Shown: in pieces, positions 1 through 5,689 of the stretch
Position numbering within the stretch: the stretch's first letter is position 1
How the letters are laid out: every line of letters starts with the position of its first letter
Assembly (NCBI GenBank): GCA_030950965.1
Contig: JAUZQP010000116.1
Span: 1-6,478 of the forward strand
Direction of reading: 5' to 3'
Length of the DNA: 6,478 nucleotides
Source of the DNA: Mariprofundaceae bacterium
Lineage (GTDB): Bacteria; Pseudomonadota; Zetaproteobacteria; Mariprofundales; Mariprofundaceae
Position numbers and translations under genes: made by a program
Notes under the pieces: generated by a model
Told to the model about the DNA's origin: nothing
The model's input: the letters and a program-made list of their open reading frames with translations, nothing else
Database searches by the model: none

Positions 1-1
1 A

Positions 2-181
2 CGCGGTAGGCGGAAGAATGGTCAAAAAGGAGAGGGATACTATACCGAATGGTTTGAACCGAAGCTGCTTATTATCACCCAGTTTGATCAAGATGGTAAA
101 AAGATAAAATCTGTCAGTCCGATCCTCGACGGATCATGTGGTGGCATTGATGATTTTTTGAATTGCTCAAAGAACACCTGA
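2..181 (+). CDS. Transposase, upstream reading frame (5' truncated by the window)
   Basis: Frame 2 is open from the left edge to a TGA at 179-181, giving 59 residues. It contains YYTEWFEPKLLIITQFD and DGSCGGIDDF, which match the central part of ISKra4-type transposases, where a W-x-E-P-K strand follows the first catalytic Asp. That Asp should lie just left of the window. After the Gly-Ile-Asp-Asp-Phe segment this frame gives only a short meaningless tail (NCSKNT), while the expected continuation (FELLKEHLK) is in frame 1. The two frames therefore belong to one protein, joined by a -1 shift at 154-160 or broken by loss of one T. Confidence 0.7.
   Translation, partial: RGRRKNGQKGEGYYTEWFEPKLLIITQFDQDGKKIKSVSPILDGSCGGIDDFLNCSKNT
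154..160 (+). promoter_or_regulatory. Candidate -1 ribosomal frameshift heptamer T TTT TTG
   Basis: In the upstream frame the codons read GAT TTT TTG, so the seven bases fit the X XXY YYZ slippery pattern in the correct phase. A one-base backward slip gives TTT TTT GAA and moves straight into the frame that completes the transposase. The zero frame stops 18 bases later, at 179. I see no strong downstream stem-loop or canonical Shine-Dalgarno-like stimulator; a GGTGG at 140-144 is only a weak candidate. The alternative is a deletion of one T from a run of seven in a decayed element. Confidence 0.45.
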
Positions 182-789
182 AATCCATTAACCTAGATGA
201 AGCATCAGAAGTAGTTTTTTGCGCCGATGGTGGGAGTGGCATTTGGCCAAGAACGGAGAAACTAATTAGCGAACTTGGCATAACGAATGCGAAGCAAGTG
301 CTTGATTACACCCATGCAAAACAGAATATGAGTGCGGTCCAAAAACTGATATCTGATGCTTTAAAGCTATCAGAAAAAGAAAGTACCAAGCTTTCCAAAC
401 AGATACGCGAATTGCTTTGGGCGGGTAATATTGATGGTATTGCCGACCTTGTTAAAGAAAAGCTGGTAGGAAAAAGGAAGGCACCCAAGGCTGCGTTGAA
501 GAAGCTAAGTGAATACTTTGGAAACCACGCTAAATTTCAATATCAAACATTCAGCGAGAATGGTCTGCCAACTGGTAGTGGCACAATCGAAAGTGCAATT
601 CGTCGAGTCATCAATCTTCGCATCAAAGGGACAGGCCTGTTTTGGAAGAAAGAACATGCAGAAAATATGATCTTATTGCGCTCATTGGTTCTCACAGGCA
701 AGCTAAAACAAACGTGTCAAAAAGCCTTGGGGGTCGTAAGAATTATGTTTGATAACGATAGGTTGGAAGATTTACCGCTGGCCGCATAA
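163..789 (+). CDS. Transposase, downstream frame carrying the C-terminal catalytic part
   Basis: The frame is open from 154 (just after a TGA at 151-153) to TAA at 787-789. Counted from the TTG at 163 it has 208 residues, but that TTG has no ribosome binding site and is probably not a true start; this part is more likely reached by frameshifting from the upstream frame. It holds a likely second acidic residue, Asp22, in ADGGSGIW, the conserved LDYTHAKQN region near residues 47-55, and a likely third acidic residue, Glu143, in GSGTIES. An arginine-rich stretch and WKKEHAENMILLRS follow, all typical of ISKra4-like DDE enzymes. The protein would cut and join the element's ends. The C-terminus looks intact (DRLEDLPLAA). 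If the heptamer at 154-160 does not shift ribosomes, this is a pseudogene fragment. Confidence 0.72.
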   Translation: MLKEHLKSINLDEASEVVFCADGGSGIWPRTEKLISELGITNAKQVLDYTHAKQNMSAVQKLISDALKLSEKESTKLSKQIRELLWAGNIDGIADLVKEKLVGKRKAPKAALKKLSEYFGNHAKFQYQTFSENGLPTGSGTIESAIRRVINLRIKGTGLFWKKEHAENMILLRSLVLTGKLKQTCQKALGVVRIMFDNDRLEDLPLAA

Positions 790-790
790 T

Positions 791-817
791 GGGGTGTACT
801 TTTTTGTATTGCACCCC
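791..817. repeat. Palindromic right end of the insertion sequence
   Basis: GGGGTG (791-796) pairs perfectly with CACCCC (812-817). Inside it TAC (797-799) can pair with GTA (806-808), leaving a T6 loop (800-805) and a TTG bulge. It sits two bases after the transposase stop codon. It could be the transposase recognition end, and as RNA a hairpin limiting transcription. It is not a classic intrinsic terminator because the T-run is in the loop rather than after the stem. Confidence 0.5.
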
Positions 818-873
818 TTGCGCACCACACGACGGTACAACGTTGGTCAGAGGCTGGATAGCAATGTTTGTTT

Positions 874-904
874 GTAGGGCGGACAGGACCCCGCGCAGCC
901 GCCA
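874..904 (+). repeat. GC-rich 31-bp intergenic repeat, copy A
   Basis: The sequence starts GTAGGGCGGAC and ends GCGCAGCCGCCA. Its reverse complement matches 1081-1111 over 31 bases with four differences, all inside a seven-base middle block. The element is partly self-complementary (GGC...GCC ends), resembling REP-type extragenic repeats that occur in many copies in proteobacterial genomes. Genome-wide copy number cannot be judged from this window. Confidence 0.65.
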
Positions 905-976
905 ACGCTAACCATACGGAAGGCTTTCAACACAAGCATAAGCCTCAAATCCCAACCCTCATTTTACAACATCCGT

Positions 977-1065
977 CTAACCTGAATGATTCATGAATCG
1001 TCGTGATGATTGCGGATAAAGGGGCAAGCAAGGGCGCGACAGTATTTGTGAATAATTCAGGCTAA
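977..1065. mobile_element. MITE-like element (981-1061) flanked by CTAA duplications
   Basis: The element starts CCTGAATGATTCA (981-993) and ends TGAATAATTCAGG (1049-1061), terminal inverted repeats matching at 12 of 13 positions and 15 of 18 when extended. CTAA stands immediately outside both ends (977-980 and 1062-1065), as a 4-bp target duplication would. The 81-bp interior has no reading frame, so movement would need a transposase supplied elsewhere. CC-starting ends with a 4 to 5-bp duplication recall the IS1380 family, but the parent element is not in the window and that assignment is a guess. GATTCATGAATC at 988-999 is a perfect 12-bp palindrome overlapping the left arm. Confidence 0.62.
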
Positions 1066-1080
1066 AGCGCATCAAAAGTT

Positions 1081-1111
1081 TGGCGGCTGCGCGGAGCCTT
1101 ATCCGCCCTAC
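1081..1111 (-). repeat. GC-rich 31-bp intergenic repeat, copy B (inverted)
   Basis: This copy reads TGGCGGCTGCGCGG at its left and TCCGCCCTAC at its right on the + strand, the inverted partner of 874-904. On the other strand GGCT and AGCC can pair around a CCGCGC loop, with outer GGC/GCC pairing, so a bulged hairpin is possible. It ends 61 bp before the operon's first start codon and may affect mRNA processing or transcription there. That role is inference. Confidence 0.65.
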
Positions 1112-1162
1112 GCGCTGTCCCACCTTAAACGGGAAGCCAATAATTGCGACCATCATGACTCT

Positions 1163-1167
1163 AGGAG
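1163..1167 (+). promoter_or_regulatory. Ribosome binding site AGGAG of the pseudouridine synthase gene
   Basis: AGGAG lies five bases before the ATG at 1173. It decides that start over the in-frame ATG at 1155 and over longer extensions that would translate the 1081-1111 repeat. Confidence 0.75.
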
Positions 1168-1172
1168 CATCC

Positions 1173-2024
1173 ATGCAAGACATTTTAGTACAACTCAAAA
1201 CGGGTGAGGGTGGACGGCTGGATCAGTGTTTGAGCGCGCATTCGGGGGTATCGCGGCGGCGCGTGCGTAAAGCGATTGACGAGGGTGGCGTATATATTAA
1301 CCGCAAACGTTGCCGCACGGCAGGTCGTGCGCTGCGTGGTGGTGAGTTGTTACGCATGGTGACACTCGAAAATGAACAACTTACCCCCTTTGCGGGTGAA
1401 CAATTACTGTGGCAACAGGATGATTTATACCTCATTCACAAGCGTAGTGGGCAATATGCACAAGCAGCCTTGCATCGCAGCAGGGGAACGTTGCCCGATG
1501 AGTTGGCGCGTTTCCTTGAGCTACCGACGACGGCAAGCATCAGTCCCGTTCATCGCTTGGATCGCGGTACTTCTGGCTTGATGCTACTGACTTCCAGTGC
1601 AACATGTTTGCAACACATGCAGGCGCGTTGGGCGCAGGATGTTAAAAAGTCCTACTTGGGGGTGATTGCCACCGTGCCAACATGGCAAGATCAGCGCGTC
1701 AGTAGTGCTATTTCTCGCCGTCGCGATGCACTGGGACGTTACCATATTGACCCTGCGGGGCGTGCTTGCGACAGTGAGTTTCATGTTCAAGCAACAGCAG
1801 CGAAACGCAGCTTATTGCAGCTGATGCCGCACACCGGACGCAGTCATCAATTGCGTGTTCATCTTGCTTCCCTAGGATGCCCGCTGCTGGGGGATACGCG
1901 CTACGGTGGTGCGACAGCTTCACGCCTGATGTTGCATGCGCATCGTTTAGCGTTCCCTTTGCCTCATTCAAACCACATCCAAGAATGGGAAGTAGCACCG
2001 GAGGACGACTGGTCATGGCCATAA
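1173..2024 (+). CDS. RluA-family pseudouridine synthase
   Basis: A 283-residue RNA-modifying enzyme that would convert particular uridines to pseudouridine in rRNA or tRNA in the cytoplasm. Residues about 14-62 look like an S4 RNA-binding domain (GRLDQCLS, VSRRRVRKAI, VYIN). The catalytic domain follows, with the family signature HRLDRGTSGLML; the nucleophile is Asp130. KKSYLGVI near 180, then GRSHQLRVHLASLGCPLLGD, the YGG turn and LMLHAHRLAF near the C-terminus are the remaining RluA motifs. The usual Asn-Lys-Pro of motif I is replaced by IHKRSGQ (88-94), so it is not a textbook RluC or RluD and the target base cannot be named. First gene of an overlapping operon; its last ten bases overlap the next gene. 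Confidence 0.88.
   Translation: MQDILVQLKTGEGGRLDQCLSAHSGVSRRRVRKAIDEGGVYINRKRCRTAGRALRGGELLRMVTLENEQLTPFAGEQLLWQQDDLYLIHKRSGQYAQAALHRSRGTLPDELARFLELPTTASISPVHRLDRGTSGLMLLTSSATCLQHMQARWAQDVKKSYLGVIATVPTWQDQRVSSAISRRRDALGRYHIDPAGRACDSEFHVQATAAKRSLLQLMPHTGRSHQLRVHLASLGCPLLGDTRYGGATASRLMLHAHRLAFPLPHSNHIQEWEVAPEDDWSWP
2000..2004 (+). promoter_or_regulatory. Ribosome binding site GGAGG of the carboxypeptidase gene
   Basis: GGAGG lies ten bases before the ATG at 2015, inside the end of the pseudouridine synthase gene. It supports that start, which places a signal peptide at the N-terminus, rather than the in-frame ATG at 1985 or the more upstream ATG at 1877. Confidence 0.6.
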
Positions 2025-3238
2025 GACGACTTGTATATTTATTCACACCTGCATTAAGGGTCAGCCGCTGGCTGGCTGTGGGCGCGCTTTTGGTATTACT
2101 GATGCCCCCTGCTTACGCGGATGATTTGTGGCCAGATACACCGCGTATCTCTGCCAAGTCATGGGCTTTGGTTGAGGCACATTCTCAGCAGGTACTGTTT
2201 GCCAAAAATGCTGATCAGGAATTGGCTCCCGCCAGCTTAACCAAGCTGATGACGCTGTATTTGGGCTTTGAAGCCATAAAAAACAAAAAGGTACAGCCCA
2301 ACGATCGCGCTGCCGTGAGTAAAAAAGCATGGAAGATCGGTGGCAGTACGATGTTCCTTGAGCCACGTATGACTCCGCGTATTGATGAACTATTACATGG
2401 TATTGCCACCTTCTCGGGCAACGATGCCTGTATTGTGCTGGCAGAATATTTATCTGGTTCGGAAGAAGCCTTTGCTGACCACATGAATGCTAAGGCTGCT
2501 ATATTGGGTATGACCCACAGCCACTTCATGAACGCCACCGGTTGGCCGGCGGAAGGGCATTACAGTTCGGCACATGATATGGCGTTATTGGGCGCGGCAC
2601 TGTGGCGTGACTTTCCCGAACAATACAAATTGTTTGCGGAACGCGATTACACATTTGATGGTCGCCGTCAGCCTAACCGCAATCGTTTGTTGTGGATTAT
2701 GCCTGAGGCCGATGGGCTCAAAACAGGGCATACAAAAGCGGCTGGCTATTGCCTCGTAGGCTCGGCTAAAAATGATAAAACACGTTTGGTATCGGCGATT
2801 TTTGGTACAGAGTCAGATGCCGCACGCGCCAGTCAATCCAAGGCTTTGCTTGGTTATGGTTTGCGTCAGTTTACCTCTGTGCGTCCAGCGACACGTCAAT
2901 TACGCCGCGAGATTGAAGTGTTTCACGGTAAAGAGAATCAGTTATATTTAGAGCCGAAACATCCTGTTTGGGTCACGATTCCTAAAGGCATGGAGAAAAA
3001 ACTTAGCTTCCGCTTAAGTTATGATTCGCCCGTATCTGCGCCGATTAAAAAAGGTCAGGCGATTGGTGCCATTGAAGGCATATTGCAAATGGGTGATAAG
3101 CAAAAAATCATTGATCGTATCCCTATGGTTGCGGTGCGTGATGTAGCAGAAGCTTCGTGGTTCGGTCGCCAATGGGATGAACTGCGCCTGTGGTGGAAGC
3201 AGCGCTCTGCCGAAGAGCAGCAGGGGAGCGGTGAATGA
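2015..3238 (+). CDS. dacA: D-alanyl-D-alanine carboxypeptidase, PBP5/6 type (serine peptidase S11)
   Basis: A 407-residue periplasmic penicillin-binding protein that would trim the terminal D-Ala from peptidoglycan pentapeptides. An N-terminal hydrophobic segment (about 19-30) ends in AYA at 33-35, a good signal peptidase I site. The three active-site motifs are intact: Ser74-Leu-Thr-Lys77, Ser134-Gly-Asn136 and Lys236-Thr-Gly238, with spacing close to E. coli PBP5. Residues from about 300 form the beta-rich C-terminal domain. The end, about 382-405 (with SWFGRQW and LRLWW), looks like the amphipathic helix that anchors PBP5-type enzymes to the inner membrane. Length matches the family. dacA versus dacC cannot be told apart from sequence alone. 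It overlaps the upstream gene by ten bases and the aminotransferase gene by four. Confidence 0.93.
   Translation: MAIRRLVYLFTPALRVSRWLAVGALLVLLMPPAYADDLWPDTPRISAKSWALVEAHSQQVLFAKNADQELAPASLTKLMTLYLGFEAIKNKKVQPNDRAAVSKKAWKIGGSTMFLEPRMTPRIDELLHGIATFSGNDACIVLAEYLSGSEEAFADHMNAKAAILGMTHSHFMNATGWPAEGHYSSAHDMALLGAALWRDFPEQYKLFAERDYTFDGRRQPNRNRLLWIMPEADGLKTGHTKAAGYCLVGSAKNDKTRLVSAIFGTESDAARASQSKALLGYGLRQFTSVRPATRQLRREIEVFHGKENQLYLEPKHPVWVTIPKGMEKKLSFRLSYDSPVSAPIKKGQAIGAIEGILQMGDKQKIIDRIPMVAVRDVAEASWFGRQWDELRLWWKQRSAEEQQGSGE
3222..3228 (+). promoter_or_regulatory. Strong ribosome binding site AGGGGAG of the aminotransferase gene
   Basis: AGGGGAG is six bases before the ATG at 3235, within the last codons of the carboxypeptidase gene. 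The start overlaps the upstream stop as ATGA, so translation is probably both coupled and independently initiated. Confidence 0.65.
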
Positions 3239-4092
3239 GCGAACCCATATTAACAGCTTGGCTGAATGGTCAATTCATGCCCTTAGAGGGCGCGGTGGTA
3301 CACATCGAAGATCGCGGCTTTCAATTCGCTGACGGTGTGTATGAAGTCGTTGCCTGTGTTGATGGTCGCTTCCTTGACTTGGATGCCCACTTAGCACGAC
3401 TGGAACGTTCCTGTGCTGCTATTCGCATCGAACTGCCGTTGTCGCGTGATGCATTGGCAGCCTTGGTGCGGCAGATTTATGAGCGCAACCCTTTTTCACG
3501 GGCTATGATTTACATTCAAATCACCCGTGGTGCAGGGCCTCGCTCGCACTACCCCGCCACGTCACTTAGCCCCACGATGGTGATGACTTCCCGCGCCTTG
3601 CCGCAGCCTACATCCGAGCGTGTGGCGCAAGGTTACCGCGCAATTACCCGGCCCGATATTCGTTGGAAACATTGCGAAATTAAGTCTATTGCGCTGCTTG
3701 CCAGTATTATGGGTAAGCAAGAAGCACATGATGCCGAGGTGGACGAAACGTTCTGGCTTGATGAATGCGGTCATGTGCTAGAGGGCTGTTCCACCAACAC
3801 CTTTGCGGTGATTGATGGCACGTTGGTCACCCATCCGCTCGATCACCAAGTGCTGGGTGGCATTACCCGTGATTTAGTGTTGCGTTTGGCAGGTCAACAC
3901 GGCTTGACGGTGGTGGAGCGTCCGTGGTCTTTGTCCGAAGGGGTGAGCGAATGCATGCTCAGTAGCACCACTAATGCGGTGATGCCCGTGTGTTATATCG
4001 ACGGGCAAGCGATTGCCGATGGTAAACCTGGTTCGACCACCTTGCAGTTGCGGCAATGGCTGATTGCCGCGATGGAATCCCCTGAAACATGA
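3235..4092 (+). CDS. dat: D-amino-acid aminotransferase (D-alanine aminotransferase), PLP class IV
   Basis: A 285-residue fold-type IV PLP enzyme that would exchange amino groups between D-alanine and 2-oxoglutarate to give D-glutamate and pyruvate, supplying or recycling D-amino acids for the cell wall in the cytoplasm. Compared with Bacillus D-amino-acid transaminase, the key residues are present: Tyr36 in DGVYEVV, Arg103 and His105 in TRGAGPRSH for substrate carboxylate binding, Schiff-base Lys150 in CEIKSIALL, and Glu183 in LEGCSTNTF. GGITRD and LSSTTNAVMPV are the C-terminal family motifs. These favour D-specificity over the related branched-chain aminotransferase or aminodeoxychorismate lyase. 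Directly after a D-Ala-releasing carboxypeptidase it makes metabolic sense. It overlaps both neighbours by four bases. Confidence 0.9.
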   Translation: MSEPILTAWLNGQFMPLEGAVVHIEDRGFQFADGVYEVVACVDGRFLDLDAHLARLERSCAAIRIELPLSRDALAALVRQIYERNPFSRAMIYIQITRGAGPRSHYPATSLSPTMVMTSRALPQPTSERVAQGYRAITRPDIRWKHCEIKSIALLASIMGKQEAHDAEVDETFWLDECGHVLEGCSTNTFAVIDGTLVTHPLDHQVLGGITRDLVLRLAGQHGLTVVERPWSLSEGVSECMLSSTTNAVMPVCYIDGQAIADGKPGSTTLQLRQWLIAAMESPET

Positions 4093-4730
4093 AACCTGAA
4101 GCAATCCTGTTGGATATGGACGGCACGCTGATTGATGCCTTTGCTCCGATTGTGTACGCGCTGAATGCCACGCTGGAAGAGTTTGGTTTGCCGACGATGA
4201 CGGATCATGAAGTGATCCGCCACACGGGCAAGGGCGAATGCAGCATGATTTCGCTGTTTGGTGAGCATCGTGAGGCAGCAGGGAAACGTTTTTTAGAGTT
4301 TCACGATACGCGCCTGTTTGATGTAACACCGCTGCCTGCTGCAGAAGCCCTGTTGCATGGCTTAGTAGCGGCTGGCATTCATCGCGCTATTGTCACCAGC
4401 AAATCACAACCGCGAGCCGATAAGCAGCTAGAATACTTGCACTGGCAAGGTTTATTTGATGCGGTGGTGGGTCTTTGTGAAGGGCGGCGGCAAAAGCCTG
4501 ATCCGCATACTGTAACGTTAGCTTGTAGTATGATTCCCTGTGAACCCGCACGGAGTTGGATGATTGGTGATGGTACAGCGGATATGAAGGCAGCGCGGCG
4601 CGCTGGTATGGGGCAGGTGATTGGCATTGCCAACAGTTTTAGCGATGCTGAATTGCGCGAGGCAGGAGCCGACCAAACATTTAGCGATCTTCAAGGTGCA
4701 TGGACATGGATACAAACTCAGATCAATTAA
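4089..4730 (+). CDS. HAD-superfamily hydrolase, phosphoglycolate-phosphatase-like
   Basis: A 213-residue cytoplasmic phosphatase of unknown substrate. Motif I is DMDGTL with nucleophile Asp9 and acid/base Asp11; motif II is the Thr103 of AIVTSK; motif III is Lys136 in QKPDP; motif IV is IGDGTADM with Asp161 and Asp165. An alpha-helical C1 cap occupies roughly 15-85. All four motifs are intact, so it should be active. The overall form matches Gph- and PpaX-type enzymes, but specificity cannot be read from these motifs, so I give no symbol. The start overlaps the aminotransferase stop as ATGA. The ribosome binding site is weak (GGA around 4074), so expression probably depends on coupling to the upstream gene. 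Confidence 0.87.
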   Translation: MKPEAILLDMDGTLIDAFAPIVYALNATLEEFGLPTMTDHEVIRHTGKGECSMISLFGEHREAAGKRFLEFHDTRLFDVTPLPAAEALLHGLVAAGIHRAIVTSKSQPRADKQLEYLHWQGLFDAVVGLCEGRRQKPDPHTVTLACSMIPCEPARSWMIGDGTADMKAARRAGMGQVIGIANSFSDAELREAGADQTFSDLQGAWTWIQTQIN

Positions 4731-5527
4731 TACGCTTTATGCTCCCCAAGCAGCGCGTGCGTGGTTGCTTTATTCGCGCCACCAACATTAAAGCTGATGC
4801 CTGCCATGCTCATGGCTTGCATGGCGATGCAGCAACCATGTTTTCCCAGATGTTATTGGGGACAATTATGCTATTGAGCATCAATAAAAGCGGTGTGCGT
4901 CAGGTGTTGCAATTGGATGCTGGTAGCGATGCGGCTGCGCCGATTCAACGAATGTTGGGTGAGGTGCGTGCTGGTTGCGTGCGCGGTTATATTCGCTGGC
5001 AACATGCCGTAACCCAAAAGCGCGATGGAACACCCGATATTACAGCATGGATGGGAACGCCGTTGTTGATTTCCACCGTGCGTGATACGGGTATGGGCGA
5101 GCCGTTTGTTTCCACGGTTGAATCTGATGCTGCATATATGGCGGATCATTTGATGCGTTATTTGCAGCAATCGGTGCAAACTCGTGCAGACCTTGTGCTG
5201 GATGATGATATAGCGCTGCTGCTCGAAGCGATGCCAGGGTGTAGTGAAGAGGCATGGTTTGAAGCGATGGGTGGATTGGCAAAGGTTGACCTGAAAGCAC
5301 TGCGAGATGGTGCTGAAAGTAGTTTGGTTGAAGCGTTTTCACCACTCAAGCTGCATGTGGTCGGGCGAGACCCGTACCGCTGGCATTGTGGTTGCCAGCC
5401 AGAGCGCATGCTAGAGTCGCTTAAAAACATGCCGCTCGAACAATTGCAAGAACTCGCAGATACTGATGGGCAGGTTCGTGTGTCCTGCCAATATTGCGGC
5501 AAAGAACATAGCGTGGCTATTGGTTAA
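4706..5527 (+). CDS. hslO: Hsp33 redox-regulated molecular chaperone
   Basis: A cytoplasmic holdase activated by oxidants such as hypochlorite or peroxide plus unfolding. From the ATG at 4706 it has 273 residues. The N-terminus (DQLIRF) aligns with E. coli Hsp33 (DQLHRY). The large N-terminal domain covers about 1-190. The zinc redox switch is complete: Cys228-Gly-Cys230, then 30 residues, then Cys261-Gln-Tyr-Cys264. The protein ends nine residues after the last Cys, shorter than E. coli's tail. An ATG at 4700 is also possible (275 residues), but the AAGG at 4693-4696 leaves only three bases to it against nine to 4706, so I prefer 4706. It overlaps the HAD gene by 25 bases and appears to be the last gene of the operon. 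Confidence 0.92.
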   Translation: MDTNSDQLIRFMLPKQRVRGCFIRATNIKADACHAHGLHGDAATMFSQMLLGTIMLLSINKSGVRQVLQLDAGSDAAAPIQRMLGEVRAGCVRGYIRWQHAVTQKRDGTPDITAWMGTPLLISTVRDTGMGEPFVSTVESDAAYMADHLMRYLQQSVQTRADLVLDDDIALLLEAMPGCSEEAWFEAMGGLAKVDLKALRDGAESSLVEAFSPLKLHVVGRDPYRWHCGCQPERMLESLKNMPLEQLQELADTDGQVRVSCQYCGKEHSVAIG

Positions 5528-5616
5528 CGGCTTGGGAACTGTTCAGCTTCCTCGTCTTTTGTCCGCCGCCTGCGCTAAAAGTGCTCACGTATAGGGAGTA
5601 TGCTGTGTGTATCTTC

Positions 5617-5632
5617 CTTGTTAGTGAACAAG
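5617..5632. repeat. Short inverted repeat upstream of the PDDEXK gene
   Basis: CTTGTT and AACAAG are perfect inverse complements separated by AGTG. They lie 57 bp before the start codon of the next gene and could be an operator or weak RNA hairpin; chance is also plausible for a six-base arm. The rest of the 5528-5689 spacer shows no convincing terminator or promoter. Confidence 0.25.
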
Positions 5633-5675
5633 ATGCAGGTGATTTGAATAGTTACAAGACTTATTTCTCCACTAT

Positions 5676-5680
5676 GAGGG
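5676..5680 (+). promoter_or_regulatory. Ribosome binding site GAGGG of the PDDEXK-family gene
   Basis: GAGGG is nine bases before the ATG at 5690. A TGA at 5675-5677 in the same frame excludes a much longer N-terminus, so this start is well fixed. Confidence 0.6.
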
Positions 5681-5689
5681 CATTCATTG

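Larger units (their letters stand above)
1..817 (+). mobile_element. 3' part of an ISKra4-like insertion sequence, left end outside the window
   Basis: Nearly all of this stretch codes for a transposase in two overlapping frames. The coding ends at 789 and is followed within two bases by a short palindrome, GGGGTG at 791-796 and CACCCC at 812-817, which I take as the right terminal region. Read inward from 817 the end starts GGGGTGCAATAC. The stretch is visibly richer in A+T than the operon that starts at 1173, as expected for acquired DNA. Family assignment rests on the transposase C-terminus (GSGTIESA, then RRVINLRIKG, then a Trp and LLRS) and is from memory of the family. The left terminus and any target duplication cannot be seen, so the exact right boundary is inferred. 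Confidence 0.72.
818..1172. other. Gene-free spacer rich in repeats
   Basis: No reading frame in this 355-bp stretch resembles a protein, and its short frames are low-information translations of repeats. It contains an inverted pair of 31-bp repeats (874-904, 1081-1111) and a nested MITE-like element (981-1061), listed separately. The remaining pieces (818-873, 905-976, 1066-1080, 1112-1162) show nothing I can name. The promoter of the downstream operon must lie here or further upstream, but no -35/-10 pair is strong enough to call. Confidence 0.6.

Noticed and set aside
717..905. Reverse-strand frame across the insertion-sequence end and repeat copy A
   Set aside because: Its N-terminus is simply a translation of the GC-rich repeat; no protein-like features and it overlaps the transposase end.
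1080..1172. N-terminal extension of the pseudouridine synthase by 31 residues
   Set aside because: It would translate the 31-bp repeat and spacer, and AGGAG at 1163-1167 clearly marks the ATG at 1173.
3874..4329. Long reverse-strand frame across the aminotransferase-phosphatase junction
   Set aside because: It lies opposite two well-supported genes with complete catalytic motifs and its translation resembles no family.
5528..5565. Possible intrinsic terminator after hslO (GGAA...TTCC followed by a T-run)
   Set aside because: The stem is only four base pairs with a nine-base loop, and the T-run is not adjacent to the stem.
5600..5647. A 15-codon ATG frame after a GGGAG, possibly a leader peptide
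   Set aside because: The GGGAG is only one base from the ATG, too close to act as a ribosome binding site, and the peptide shows no run of regulatory codons.
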